From contig JBBTRS010000007.1 in NCBI GenBank assembly GCA_038065115.1, positions 1-40,712 of the forward strand: a stretch of 40,712 bases of DNA, given 5' to 3'. Source of the stretch: MFKM01 sp038065115 (GTDB lineage: Bacteria > Patescibacteriota > Minisyncoccia > UBA6257 > MFKM01). The position numbers were made by a program, and so were the translations under genes. The notes under the pieces are model-generated. The model saw nothing but the letters and a program-made list of their open reading frames with translations, ran no database searches and was not told where the DNA came from. Below, piece by piece: positions 29,462 through 36,994 of this stretch. Numbering within the stretch: position 1 is the first letter of the stretch; each line of letters begins with the position of its first letter.

Positions 29462-29630
29462 GCCTCGCTAAGGTTGAATCCTGCACAATTTAATTTCTAT
29501 TGGGAGGATGAATTGCTTTAGCCCTTGGGTTAGAGCTGAATCCACCCACCTGATTTTTTATCAGGATTTCAATTCAAGGCGGGGCTTTGGTTTTAAAAAT
29601 AAAAAGAGCTCATAAAACGAGCTCTTTAAA
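29462..29630 (+). ncRNA. Candidate stand-alone structured RNA
   Basis: No ORF fits, yet the segment has its own promoter and ends in a strong terminator. GCCTCGC (29462-29468) pairs with GCGGGGC (29579-29585) to close a multibranch structure. Inner TTGAAT pairs with ATTCAA. Three local hairpins are visible: ATCCT...AGGAT with CAAT/ATTG inside, TGGGT...ACCCA, and CCTGAT-tttttt-ATCAGG. It does not show the SRP RNA GGAAGGAAGCA-type loop or an obvious tmRNA or RNase P core. A branched fold is also unlike the rod of 6S RNA, though 6S cannot be excluded by eye. Confidence 0.55.
29603..29627. terminator. Bidirectional terminator
   Basis: AAAGAGCTC / GAGCTCTTT perfect 9-bp stem with loop ataaaac, A-rich on one side and T-rich on the other. 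It serves the RNA on the plus strand and the orphan gene on the minus strand. Confidence 0.85.
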
Positions 29631-29643
29631 AATCACTTAAAAA

Positions 29644-30033
29644 CTATTTTTTTAACCGCAGAGTGGCATAAAGCGCCACTTCTCCAGACCAGATGTCTTT
29701 AACCGCTATACTCACGCCTATAACCGGATAAAAGCGTAAGGCCCCGTGATATTCGCGCGACTCAATTAATCTAATGGCCATTTTTTTAACGGCTTGCTTA
29801 ATGGCTAGGTCTTGATAATCAGCCTTTACTCCGTCCACTGCTTCAGCTAACGCCGACCCCAATAAATACTTGGGCGCGTTATAACAACAACCGCGTTCCA
29901 CCATCGCCTTGCAATGTCCAATTGCCCCTGAAGTAAGTTCTTCGTCGCGAATAAAAGACTTTCCCAGCTCCTCTTCCAACTCCATGAGTAGTAGATCGAT
30001 TAAATGATTTATCCATCGATAATAATTTTCCAT
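29644..30033 (-). CDS. Orphan hypothetical protein, 129 residues
   Basis: Start taken at the ATG 30031-30033 (MENYYRWINHLIDLLLMELE), 8 bases after a strong AAAGGAGG; the GTG further upstream lies inside that site. No family recognised. The protein looks soluble and helical. It has Cys in GHCKAMVERGCCYNAPKY near residue 40-55, an AVDGVKADYQDLAIKQAVKK helix, and a C-terminal strand-rich part YHGALRFYPVIGVSIAVKDIWSGEVALYATLRL. It has a consensus promoter and a shared terminator, so it is a self-contained unit. It resembles the orphan at 8313 in gene architecture, not in sequence. Confidence 0.7.
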   Translation of the reverse strand: MENYYRWINHLIDLLLMELEEELGKSFIRDEELTSGAIGHCKAMVERGCCYNAPKYLLGSALAEAVDGVKADYQDLAIKQAVKKMAIRLIESREYHGALRFYPVIGVSIAVKDIWSGEVALYATLRLKK

Positions 30034-30094
30034 AATCGCCACCTCCTTTCAGGATAGTTTTTGATTGTAAAAGGGCAATTAAAATTTATTAGCA

Positions 30095-30123
30095 ATAATA
30101 GTATATTATAACACTCTTGTCAA
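30095..30123 (-). promoter_or_regulatory. Strong promoter of the 129-residue orphan gene
   Basis: TTGACA (30123..30118), a spacer of exactly 17, then TATTAT (30100..30095). Leader of about 55 bases to the ATG, including the Shine-Dalgarno. Confidence 0.75.
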
Positions 30124-30132
30124 CAACAAACA

Positions 30133-31221
30133 TTAACTGTTTTTTAGACACCCGTGGATTTCCAGAAGGATATCTTCGGTTTCTTCCCAACCGATACAAG
30201 GGTCGGTGATTGAAACGCCATATTTCATCCGCGGAGAGATATCCTGCCTGCCCGGATTAATATTGCTTTCAAGCATAAATCCGGCAATTCGTTTATTGCC
30301 GGCGATAAATTGAGCGACTATTTTTCGGCAAATAACGACTTGTTTTACGGGGTCTTTGCCGGAATTACCATGACTACAGTCAATCAATATCTTGGTGTCA
30401 TAGGATTTTTTGCCGGATTTGCGGTCAGCTTCATTCAATATTTCTATCGCCTTTCCGATGTTAACAGAATCATAGTTCGGCTTCTTTCCGCCCCGCAAAA
30501 CCAAATGTGCCCATTGATTGCCCTTGGTATGGATAACGGAAACTCTGCCGGAACCGTTGATCCCCAAAAAGACATGAGGCGTTCTCGCCGCGATAATCGC
30601 ATTGGCGGCAATTTGAATGTTGCCCTCCGTGCTGTTTTTGAACCCGATAGGCATGGAAAGACCGCTGGTCATCTGGCGATGAATCTGCGATTCGGTGGTT
30701 CGCGCGCCAACCGCGCCCCAAGAAATCAAGTCCGAGATGTATTGGGGAATAATCGGGTCAAGAAATTCGGTGGCAACCGGCAAGCCCATTTTATTAATTT
30801 CGAGCAACAAACCGCGAGCGATTTTTAATCCTTTTTTTATATTGAATCCATTGTCGACGGCCGGTTCCGGTTCGGCTATCAGCCCTTTCCAGCCGATAGT
30901 TGTCCGGGGTTTTTCGAAGTAAACGCGCATAACAATCAACAAACGATCCGCTGTTTGCTTGGCCAACCGGGCCAGCCGCCCGGCGTAATCAATAGCCGCT
31001 TTCGGATCGTTAATGGAACAAGGCCCGACAATCGCAAGAAAACGGCTGTCTTTACCGCTTAAAATTTTTATAATCTGCTGGCGGCCATCAATAACCGTCT
31101 GTCTCGCCTGTTTGGTCACGGCTAACCGGCCGCGTTTCAGTTGGAAAGGCGTGATTAACGGCGTGATACCCTGGAAAGCAATATTACTATTTTCTAGCTT
31201 TAATCCGGACACAATTTTCAT
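30133..31221 (-). CDS. aroF: 3-deoxy-7-phosphoheptulonate (DAHP) synthase, AroFGH type
   Basis: 362 residues. It condenses phosphoenolpyruvate and erythrose-4-phosphate, the first step of the shikimate pathway. Class I signatures: LAIVGPCSINDPKAAIDYAGRL, VMRVYFEKPRTTIGWKGL, the substrate-site WGAVGARTTESQIHRQ, PIGFKNSTEGN, ILIDCSHGNSGK and the C-terminal YGVSITDPCIGWEETE. No other shikimate gene is in the window. The neighbours are aspS upstream (18 bases) and an unrelated orphan downstream. The gene symbol could equally be aroG or aroH; which feedback class it belongs to cannot be read here. Confidence 0.94.
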   Translation of the reverse strand: MKIVSGLKLENSNIAFQGITPLITPFQLKRGRLAVTKQARQTVIDGRQQIIKILSGKDSRFLAIVGPCSINDPKAAIDYAGRLARLAKQTADRLLIVMRVYFEKPRTTIGWKGLIAEPEPAVDNGFNIKKGLKIARGLLLEINKMGLPVATEFLDPIIPQYISDLISWGAVGARTTESQIHRQMTSGLSMPIGFKNSTEGNIQIAANAIIAARTPHVFLGINGSGRVSVIHTKGNQWAHLVLRGGKKPNYDSVNIGKAIEILNEADRKSGKKSYDTKILIDCSHGNSGKDPVKQVVICRKIVAQFIAGNKRIAGFMLESNINPGRQDISPRMKYGVSITDPCIGWEETEDILLEIHGCLKNS

Positions 31222-31239
31222 AAATATCTTCCCTCTGAA

Positions 31240-32637
31240 TTAATTCTTTTTGAGGTGTAATTCTTTTAATTGTTCGGATCTGATTTCGGCCGGCGCGCCC
31301 ATCATTAAATCGCGACCGTCGCCGGTTTTCGGGAAAGCGATAACTTCGCGGATATTCGGCTCATTGAGTAAAATCGCCAGTATCCTGTCTAATCCCAAAG
31401 CGATTCCCCCGTGAGGCGGCACCCCATATTCAAAAGCCTCAAACATATGGCCAAATTCTGCCTGGACGTCTTCCGTTTTATTTCCCATCGCTTCAAAAAC
31501 CGCCTGAAGCAATTTAGGATCGTGAATCCTTATTGAACCTCCGCCGACCTCGTAACCGTTTAAAACAAAATCGTATTGCTGGGCTAAAATTTTTCCCGGA
31601 TTTTCTTTAAAAACCGTTTCAAACTCCGCGCGATTTTCCACTTTCGGCTGGGTAAAGGGATGATGAACCGCGTCCCACCTTTTTTCATTTTCTTTCCATT
31701 CAAACATCGGAAAGTTGATTATAAAAGCAAAAGCCAGTTCATTGGGGTCGTTTTTGTCTTCTCTTAAATCGGGCTTGTCGCTCTGATATTTAGCCATCGC
31801 CTCCTGATAATCAAGCCGAGGAAAAGGAATCTTGGTAATCCGTTTTTGCGGAAATATTTTTTTAACGGCTTCAATATAAAGCTCTTCAATGAAAGCCAAA
31901 ATAGCTTCTTCTTGAGGAAAACTCATTTCAATATCCAATTGAGTGAATTCCGGCTGGCGGTCGCCTCGGGTGTCTTCATCGCGAAAACAACGGGCTACCT
32001 GAAAATATTTTTCAAAACCCGCCACCATCAAAAGTTGTTTATACTGCTGGGGCGATTGAGGCAAAGCGTAAAATTTCGTTGGCTGAAAGCGGGAAGGCAC
32101 CAAATAATCCCGAGCTCCTTCCGGAGTGGACTTGCCCAATATCGGCGTCTCAATTTCAACAAATTCTTTATCGGTTAAAAGCTGGCGTATCTGTTGAATA
32201 AACAAGGAACGAAATCTGATATTTTTTTGCAAACGCCGGCGCCTTAAATCCAAATAGCGATACTTCATTCTAATGTCTTCGTTAATCTCGTAGCCGTCGG
32301 TGTCCAAAGGAAAAGGCGCGGTTTCGGATTGACTTAAAATTTCCAAAGTTTCGGCTTGAATTTCAAATTGGCCATTTTCTAAATTGGAATTTTCCATGCC
32401 AACCGGCCGTTTTTTAACCGTTCCGGTGATTTTAATAACCCACTCTGATCGCAAGCTACTCGCCAGTTGGTATAAATCTTTGTCTTTCGGCAAAAAAACC
32501 ACTTGAGCCACTCCGCCCATATCCCGAAAATCAATAAAAATAAGCTTGCCGTGATCCCGTCGAGCCGCCACCCAACCCATCAATTCAACCATTTGGTTTT
32601 CTTTGTTTATAATTTCTTTAACTAAAATTCTTGCCAT
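31240..32637 (-). CDS. aspS: Aspartyl-tRNA synthetase without the bacterial insertion domain
   Basis: 465 residues against about 590 in E. coli. The N-terminal OB-fold anticodon-binding domain (VELMGWVAARRDHGKLIFIDFRD) is normal, and class II motifs are clear: FVEIETPILGKSTPEGARDYLVP, motif 2 FRDEDTRGDRQPEFTQLDIEMSF, motif 3 GIALGLDRILAILL. The text between motifs 2 and 3 goes from YQSDKPDLREDK almost directly to FAFIINFPMFEW, so the ~110-residue GAD domain is missing. It charges tRNA-Asp, and possibly tRNA-Asn if non-discriminating. Confidence 0.96.
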   Translation of the reverse strand: MARILVKEIINKENQMVELMGWVAARRDHGKLIFIDFRDMGGVAQVVFLPKDKDLYQLASSLRSEWVIKITGTVKKRPVGMENSNLENGQFEIQAETLEILSQSETAPFPLDTDGYEINEDIRMKYRYLDLRRRRLQKNIRFRSLFIQQIRQLLTDKEFVEIETPILGKSTPEGARDYLVPSRFQPTKFYALPQSPQQYKQLLMVAGFEKYFQVARCFRDEDTRGDRQPEFTQLDIEMSFPQEEAILAFIEELYIEAVKKIFPQKRITKIPFPRLDYQEAMAKYQSDKPDLREDKNDPNELAFAFIINFPMFEWKENEKRWDAVHHPFTQPKVENRAEFETVFKENPGKILAQQYDFVLNGYEVGGGSIRIHDPKLLQAVFEAMGNKTEDVQAEFGHMFEAFEYGVPPHGGIALGLDRILAILLNEPNIREVIAFPKTGDGRDLMMGAPAEIRSEQLKELHLKKN

Positions 32638-32640
32638 ATA

Positions 32641-32699
32641 TATTTTCTATTTTCTAATTACTAATTACTAATGACTAGTGGCTAATTTACTAATTTATT
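32641..32699. repeat. AT-rich intergenic repeat with ACTAGTGGCTA core
   Basis: Degenerate tandem CTAATTACTAATTACTAATG followed by ACTAGTGGCTAAT, upstream of aspS. The ACTAGTGGCTA core returns at 39882-39900 upstream of dnaK. Confidence 0.6.
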
Positions 32700-32702
32700 G
32701 TA

Positions 32703-33560
32703 TCACTTTTTGCGAAAAACCTGAATTTCGGAAGAATTTTTTGGAATAACCATCTTCATTGTTCCGTCTTTATCGGTGCGATAAATCGTGGCGCCAATCG
32801 CGGCCAGACGGTTTAAAACTTCTCCGGTGGGATGGCCGTAGCTATTCTTGCCAACCTCAATAAAAGCGAATCGGGGGCGGCTGGCGGCTAAAAAATTTTG
32901 ACTGGTGGAAAATTTTGAACCGTGATGGCTTACTTTCAAAACATCAATTTTAAAATTGAAATTTTTTACTAAAAAATCTTCAACCTTTTTCCCGATATCG
33001 CCGGTAAAAAGAATGCGGGAATCGGCGCTGGCCAGTTCCATCACTAAACCGCTGTCATTGGTTTCCCGGCTGTTTAAAAAATCTCTGGTCGGGGAAAGAA
33101 TGTTAAAGCAGTTTTCCCGATAGCAAATTTTATCGCCGGCCGCCAAGGAAACACTGGGGATTTTCCCGTTTTTTAAAATCCCGGTTAAAACCGGCCAAGA
33201 ATCAGCCGTTCCCTCGCGACCATTGGAAATAAAAGTCCCGACCTTGTAATTTTTTAAAACATCAATTAGCCCCAAAAAGTGGTCGGTTTCAGGATGCGAA
33301 AGAACAACTAAATCAAGATAGCGGTCAAAAAACGGCAAAATTGAAGTTAACTCTTGAATCGCCCGGTTGCCCTTTCCCCCGTCAATTAAAACCCGCGCTC
33401 CGCCCGGCAAAACCACTAATTCGCTGTCGCCCTGGCCGACTGACAAAAAATAAATTTCCAGATTATCCGAAGATGCGGCAAAAATAATTGTCCGCCAAAC
33501 CAAAATATTAAAACTCAACAGCAACGTTAAAATCAAAATTAAAATCTTTAAATTTTTCAT
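32703..33560 (-). CDS. ComEC-like metallo-beta-lactamase-fold hydrolase
   Basis: 285 residues from the ATG at 33558-33560 (MKNLKILILILTLLLSF); the longer frame overlaps the upstream gene. An N-terminal hydrophobic segment (about 4-28) acts as signal or anchor. The hydrolase domain has VGQGDSELVVLP, the metal motif SHPETDHFLG (HxxxDH), FTGDIG, and the late VSHHGSKFSTS. This is the C-terminal domain of ComEC/Rec2 without the channel part, thought to degrade the non-transported strand during DNA uptake. Together with dprA and pilO it suggests competence, but secreted hydrolases of other function share this domain. Confidence 0.85.
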   Translation of the reverse strand: MKNLKILILILTLLLSFNILVWRTIIFAASSDNLEIYFLSVGQGDSELVVLPGGARVLIDGGKGNRAIQELTSILPFFDRYLDLVVLSHPETDHFLGLIDVLKNYKVGTFISNGREGTADSWPVLTGILKNGKIPSVSLAAGDKICYRENCFNILSPTRDFLNSRETNDSGLVMELASADSRILFTGDIGKKVEDFLVKNFNFKIDVLKVSHHGSKFSTSQNFLAASRPRFAFIEVGKNSYGHPTGEVLNRLAAIGATIYRTDKDGTMKMVIPKNSSEIQVFRKK

Positions 33561-33570
33561 TAAATTCGCC

Positions 33571-34308
33571 TTATTGATTAATAAGCTTGTCAATCCTTAA
33601 AGTATCGGGGTGAAATTCCAATTCTTCATCATTGAAAATGAGCCGTGGCTTGAATCCCGCGCTTTCTTTCAGGCTTTTTTCAATTCTTCGGATTTGAATC
33701 TGTTTTAGCAATCGCTCTATTGAATCGCCGAAACGGCCGCTTAAAACATTTTCCCAAAAAATTCCGCCGAAATTCGGCCGGTGAAACTGATGGCGCGAAT
33801 CGTCAAAATAAACCGGCCTTTCCATCCAACCATTGGCTTTAAAAAATTCCTGAATTTTATCCCGTTGGCCGTAAATAGGAACCAGGTTTTTATAAAGCTC
33901 CTGCCAATAAATATTATAGGGCGGCCGCAAACAATAAGCGGTCGGAGCGATGAAATGATTGAAACAAATTTTATCGCTGGCCGCTTCCCGATGCGAAAAC
34001 TTCTGACGGCGCCGGCCCAATAAATCAAACATTAAAATACAAAAAAATCGGGCCGTAAAAATCCGGTCGGATTTTACTCCGACGATGACGTCAAAATCGG
34101 AATCCCGACGCGCGTTCCCCAAGGCCAATGAACCGGCGCCTAAAACAAATTCTATAAAAGGCAACTGCCTGAAAAAACGGGATAATTTCAAAAATTCCAG
34201 CCATTTTTTATCAGAAAGAACATCTTGCTGGCGTCGGGTTAAGGGAAATCGGCCCGGCGGCCGACCGAGTTTTTGATAAAATTCTTCAACCTTATTCTCC
34301 GTTTTCAT
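33571..34308 (-). CDS. Nucleotidyltransferase-fold protein
   Basis: 245 residues. The N-terminus has a helix and LTRRQQDVLSDKKWLEFLKLSRFF. The polymerase-beta-type catalytic motif is FVLGAGSLALGNARRDSDFDVIV at about 54-76 (GS followed by D-x-D). The rest is rich in aromatic and basic residues and unrecognised. It might be an antitoxin-like, tRNA-modifying or aminoglycoside-type transferase; the substrate is unknown. Its start overlaps rmuC by 17 bases and its end lies 10 bases before the ComEC-like gene, so the three form an operon. Confidence 0.75.
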   Translation of the reverse strand: MKTENKVEEFYQKLGRPPGRFPLTRRQQDVLSDKKWLEFLKLSRFFRQLPFIEFVLGAGSLALGNARRDSDFDVIVGVKSDRIFTARFFCILMFDLLGRRRQKFSHREAASDKICFNHFIAPTAYCLRPPYNIYWQELYKNLVPIYGQRDKIQEFFKANGWMERPVYFDDSRHQFHRPNFGGIFWENVLSGRFGDSIERLLKQIQIRRIEKSLKESAGFKPRLIFNDEELEFHPDTLRIDKLINQ

Positions 34309-35338
34309 TTTCAGTTTCCGGATTTTCCAATCTTAACGTCTCCACGCCCACGGTCTTGCCGGTGATTTTTAAAACATCCTTGTCAATTTTCCCCAATTCT
34401 TTTTGAGCTTTATTATACATATTAACGGTGGTCCCTAAATGAACGCCCAATTTTTTAAAATATTCCCCGTAACTGATTAAATGCCTGCGTAATTCCTCCA
34501 CCCGTTTTCCGATTTCCTTGGCCGATTCTTCAATTTGAAGCGCTTTTAGTCCTTGTAAAACGGTCTGGAGATAGGCTAAGAACGAAGTCGGAGAAACAAT
34601 AATCACTTTCTTGTCAACAAAAGCGTATTCTATTAAATCGCGGGCGATTACGGTTCCCACTTTGTTTATCAATAAATCGTAATAAACCGCCTCTGACGGA
34701 ATAAACATAAAAGCGAATTCCAGGGTGTCTTCTTCCGGCTTGATATATTTAGCGGTTTCGTCAATCCGATTTTTTAAATCTTCCCGAAAAACGGCTTCTA
34801 AACGACGGCGTTCGCTTTCTTCTTTGGTTTCCAAAAGCCGATTGTAATTTTCCAAACTGAATTTGGAGTCAATGGGGATAATCCGGTCTTTGGTGAAAAT
34901 CACGGCGTCAACAACAGTGCCGTCTTTAAATTTATATTGCATCTGAAATTGCCCCGGAGAAAAAACATTTTCCAAAAGGTTTTTTAAAAAATATTCGCCC
35001 AGCATTCCCCGCTGTTTCGGGTTTTTTAGAATATCCTGAAGATTGTCCAGTTGTTTGGCGATATCAACCACCTGTTTTTGCCCTTCGCCGACCTTAGTTA
35101 ATTCTTGAGTGATTTCTTTGATGATTTTAGTGCTTTCCCCGAATTGACGCTGGATAAAACGCGTTGATTCGCCAAGCTTATTGTCCAAAGTCCGGACAAT
35201 TTCGTTAATCTGGTTTTGAAGCAAAACTAAAGACTGGTCCCCGCTTTTTTTTTGCAAATAACTTTTTAGCAAAATAAAGATCGCCGCCAAACCTCCAGAC
35301 AGAACCAGCAAAATTATGACTAAAAAGGTAATTTCCAT
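34292..35338 (-). CDS. rmuC: DNA recombination protein RmuC
   Basis: 348 residues. N-terminal membrane helix (about 3-25), then a coiled-coil region with many Gln/Glu/Lys (about 27-105), then the RmuC nuclease-like domain: GMLGEYFLKNLLENVF, FKDGTVVDAVIF, IPIDSKFSLENY, FMFIPSEAVYYDLL and KVIIVSPTSFLAYLQTV. RmuC limits DNA inversions and rearrangements in E. coli. It is the first gene of the rmuC-nucleotidyltransferase-hydrolase group. Confidence 0.93.
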   Translation of the reverse strand: MEITFLVIILLVLSGGLAAIFILLKSYLQKKSGDQSLVLLQNQINEIVRTLDNKLGESTRFIQRQFGESTKIIKEITQELTKVGEGQKQVVDIAKQLDNLQDILKNPKQRGMLGEYFLKNLLENVFSPGQFQMQYKFKDGTVVDAVIFTKDRIIPIDSKFSLENYNRLLETKEESERRRLEAVFREDLKNRIDETAKYIKPEEDTLEFAFMFIPSEAVYYDLLINKVGTVIARDLIEYAFVDKKVIIVSPTSFLAYLQTVLQGLKALQIEESAKEIGKRVEELRRHLISYGEYFKKLGVHLGTTVNMYNKAQKELGKIDKDVLKITGKTVGVETLRLENPETENENGE

Positions 35339-35431
35339 TTTATTTCAATTACTAATACCTTAATGGGTTTTTAGTATAAACGTATTATTATTTATTATAT
35401 AGTACTTGATAAAACGGGCAAAGGAATTTTC

Positions 35432-35531
35432 NNNNNNNNNNNNNNNNNNNNNNNNNNNNNNNNNNNNNNNNNNNNNNNNNNNNNNNNNNNNNNNNNNNNN
35501 NNNNNNNNNNNNNNNNNNNNNNNNNNNNNNN
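35432..35531. other. Assembly gap (100 N)
   Basis: Exactly 100 N, a placeholder of unknown true length. Sequence on its two sides should not be assumed adjacent. Confidence 0.98.
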
Positions 35532-35804
35532 AATATCCCGCAGGCCGAAGTTTATCACCTCCCTATTCCTCCCAACCCTATTTTTATAAAATCCCTTGAA
35601 GCGATTACGACCGGAGAAGGTCAGAAAATTCCCGAGCGAGCCGCGTCGCGAGCCAGGACCCGTGAGCGAAGCGAGCTGGGTGGCGAGCAGCGTGCGAGCG
35701 AGGAGAATTTTGACGTTCGGAGGTTTATGAGCAAAAGGGATTTTAGAAAAATTCTATATCTCCCTATCCAATTCCTCAACGATTTTTCTGGCTTTTTCAG
35801 ATAA
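35532..35804 (+). CDS. Uncertain C-terminal CDS fragment after the gap
   Basis: Open frame from the gap edge to a stop at 35802-35804, reading NIPQAEVYHLPIPPNPIFIKS and later ENFDVRRFMSKRDFRKILYLP. It looks protein-like but I do not recognise it. A middle part (35632-35704) is a GC-rich GAGCGAGCC/GCGAAGCGAGC repeat coding an Arg/Ser/Glu-rich run, probably an insertion. The last 50 bases overlap the end of dnaJ in antisense, so the true end is doubtful. A short open stretch LIKRAKEF before the gap (35406-35431) may or may not belong to the same gene. Confidence 0.35.
   Translation, partial: NIPQAEVYHLPIPPNPIFIKSLEAITTGEGQKIPERAASRARTRERSELGGEQRASEENFDVRRFMSKRDFRKILYLPIQFLNDFSGFFR
35632..35704. 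repeat. GC-rich GAGCGA/GCGAGC degenerate repeat
   Basis: Repeated GAGCGAGC, GCGAGCC, GAGCGAAGCGAGC and GCGAGCGAGG units, clearly more GC-rich than the sequence on both sides. Confidence 0.55.
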
Positions 35805-36893
35805 ATGCTTAGGTAATTTCAAATCAAATTCCAAATAAAGATCGCCGCGGCCCATTCCGTGCAAATGCGGCATTCCCTTGCCGTGATTTTTTAATTTTTC
35901 TTTGAAATTAAATCCCGGCGGCAACTCAATATCCAAAGATTCTCCCTTTAAATCATTAATTCTTATTTTTTTGCCCAGCAAAGCTTCGGTTAATTTTAAT
36001 TCCTGTTTAAAATAAAGATCGTCTCCTTCCCGATTAAAAAACGGATGCGATTTTTCTTTTATTCTGACATAAAGATCGCCGGTCTCGCTGCCTCGTTCGC
36101 CCGCTTCGCCCATTCCTTTTAATTTTATAATCTGGCCGCCGGCTACTCCCGGAACAATGTCAATATCCACCTCTCTCAAGCCCGGTTGTCGGCCGGAACC
36201 TTTGCACTCGGAACAAACTTTATTAGGAATTTCTCCTAAGCCGTGGCATTGGGGACAAGCCTTGTTCTGGGAAAAATTACCGAAGAAAGTCTGACGATTT
36301 TCCCTGATTTCCCCGCGACCGGCGCAAGTGGAACAAGTGCTTTGCCCTTCTTTTTTGTCATAACCGATTCCCTTACATTTATCGCAGGCAATCAAGATTT
36401 TATATTGCAAATGCTTCCTGACTCCGCTGAAAGCCTCTGCTAGGCTTATTTCTTGAACCACTTCCACATCCGAACCCCGACGATAAGTCCGACGGCGTTG
36501 CCGAACGCCCAGATCTTCAAAAAAACTTTCAAAAAAATCTCCTAAATCGCCAAGATCCCCCGTTCCTTCCTCAAAACCGAATCCGCCGGCTGACGGACCG
36601 GAACCTTGCCTGAAACCGGCGCCGGACCCAAAAGGCCATTCTCCGCCACCGGCGGACGTTCCTTCGAAAACCTGGCCGAAACGATCATACTGCGCCCTCT
36701 TTTCTTTGTCTGAAAGAACCTGATAAGCTTCGTTAATTTCTTTAAATTTTTCGTTTAATTCTTTGAATTTTTTTTCATCCTTGCCGGCCTTGTGAGGATG
36801 ATACTGGTGAGCCAATTTATAAAAGGCTTTTTTTATTTCTTCGGCCGAGACATTGCGATCAACTCCTAAAATTTTGTAATAATCTTTTTTCAT
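35754..36893 (-). CDS. dnaJ: Chaperone DnaJ with an HPH instead of HPD motif
   Basis: 379 residues from the ATG at 36891-36893, one base before the second N gap. J-domain: DYYKILGVDRNVSAEEIKKAFYKLAHQYHPHKAG. The invariant HPD tripeptide that triggers DnaK ATP hydrolysis reads HPH. A Gly/Phe-rich linker follows (about 70-120), then four CxxCxGxG zinc motifs (CDKCKGIG, CSTCAGRG, CPQCHGLG, CSECKGSG) and the substrate-binding C-terminal domains (DLYVRIKEKSHPFFNREGDDLYF, LPPGFNFKEKLKNHGKGMP). The DnaK and GrpE partners are encoded nearby on the same strand. Confidence 0.95.
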   Translation of the reverse strand: MKKDYYKILGVDRNVSAEEIKKAFYKLAHQYHPHKAGKDEKKFKELNEKFKEINEAYQVLSDKEKRAQYDRFGQVFEGTSAGGGEWPFGSGAGFRQGSGPSAGGFGFEEGTGDLGDLGDFFESFFEDLGVRQRRRTYRRGSDVEVVQEISLAEAFSGVRKHLQYKILIACDKCKGIGYDKKEGQSTCSTCAGRGEIRENRQTFFGNFSQNKACPQCHGLGEIPNKVCSECKGSGRQPGLREVDIDIVPGVAGGQIIKLKGMGEAGERGSETGDLYVRIKEKSHPFFNREGDDLYFKQELKLTEALLGKKIRINDLKGESLDIELPPGFNFKEKLKNHGKGMPHLHGMGRGDLYLEFDLKLPKHLSEKARKIVEELDREI

Positions 36894-36894
36894 A

Positions 36895-36994
36895 NNNNNN
36901 NNNNNNNNNNNNNNNNNNNNNNNNNNNNNNNNNNNNNNNNNNNNNNNNNNNNNNNNNNNNNNNNNNNNNNNNNNNNNNNNNNNNNNNNNNNNNN
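36895..36994. other. Assembly gap (100 N)
   Basis: Exactly 100 N between the dnaJ start and the membrane-protein gene. The upstream region of dnaJ and the 3' end of the membrane-protein gene are lost in it. Confidence 0.98.

Noticed and set aside
29462..29585. SRP (4.5S) RNA
   Set aside because: The conserved GGAA-containing apical loop and its asymmetric internal loop are not visible.
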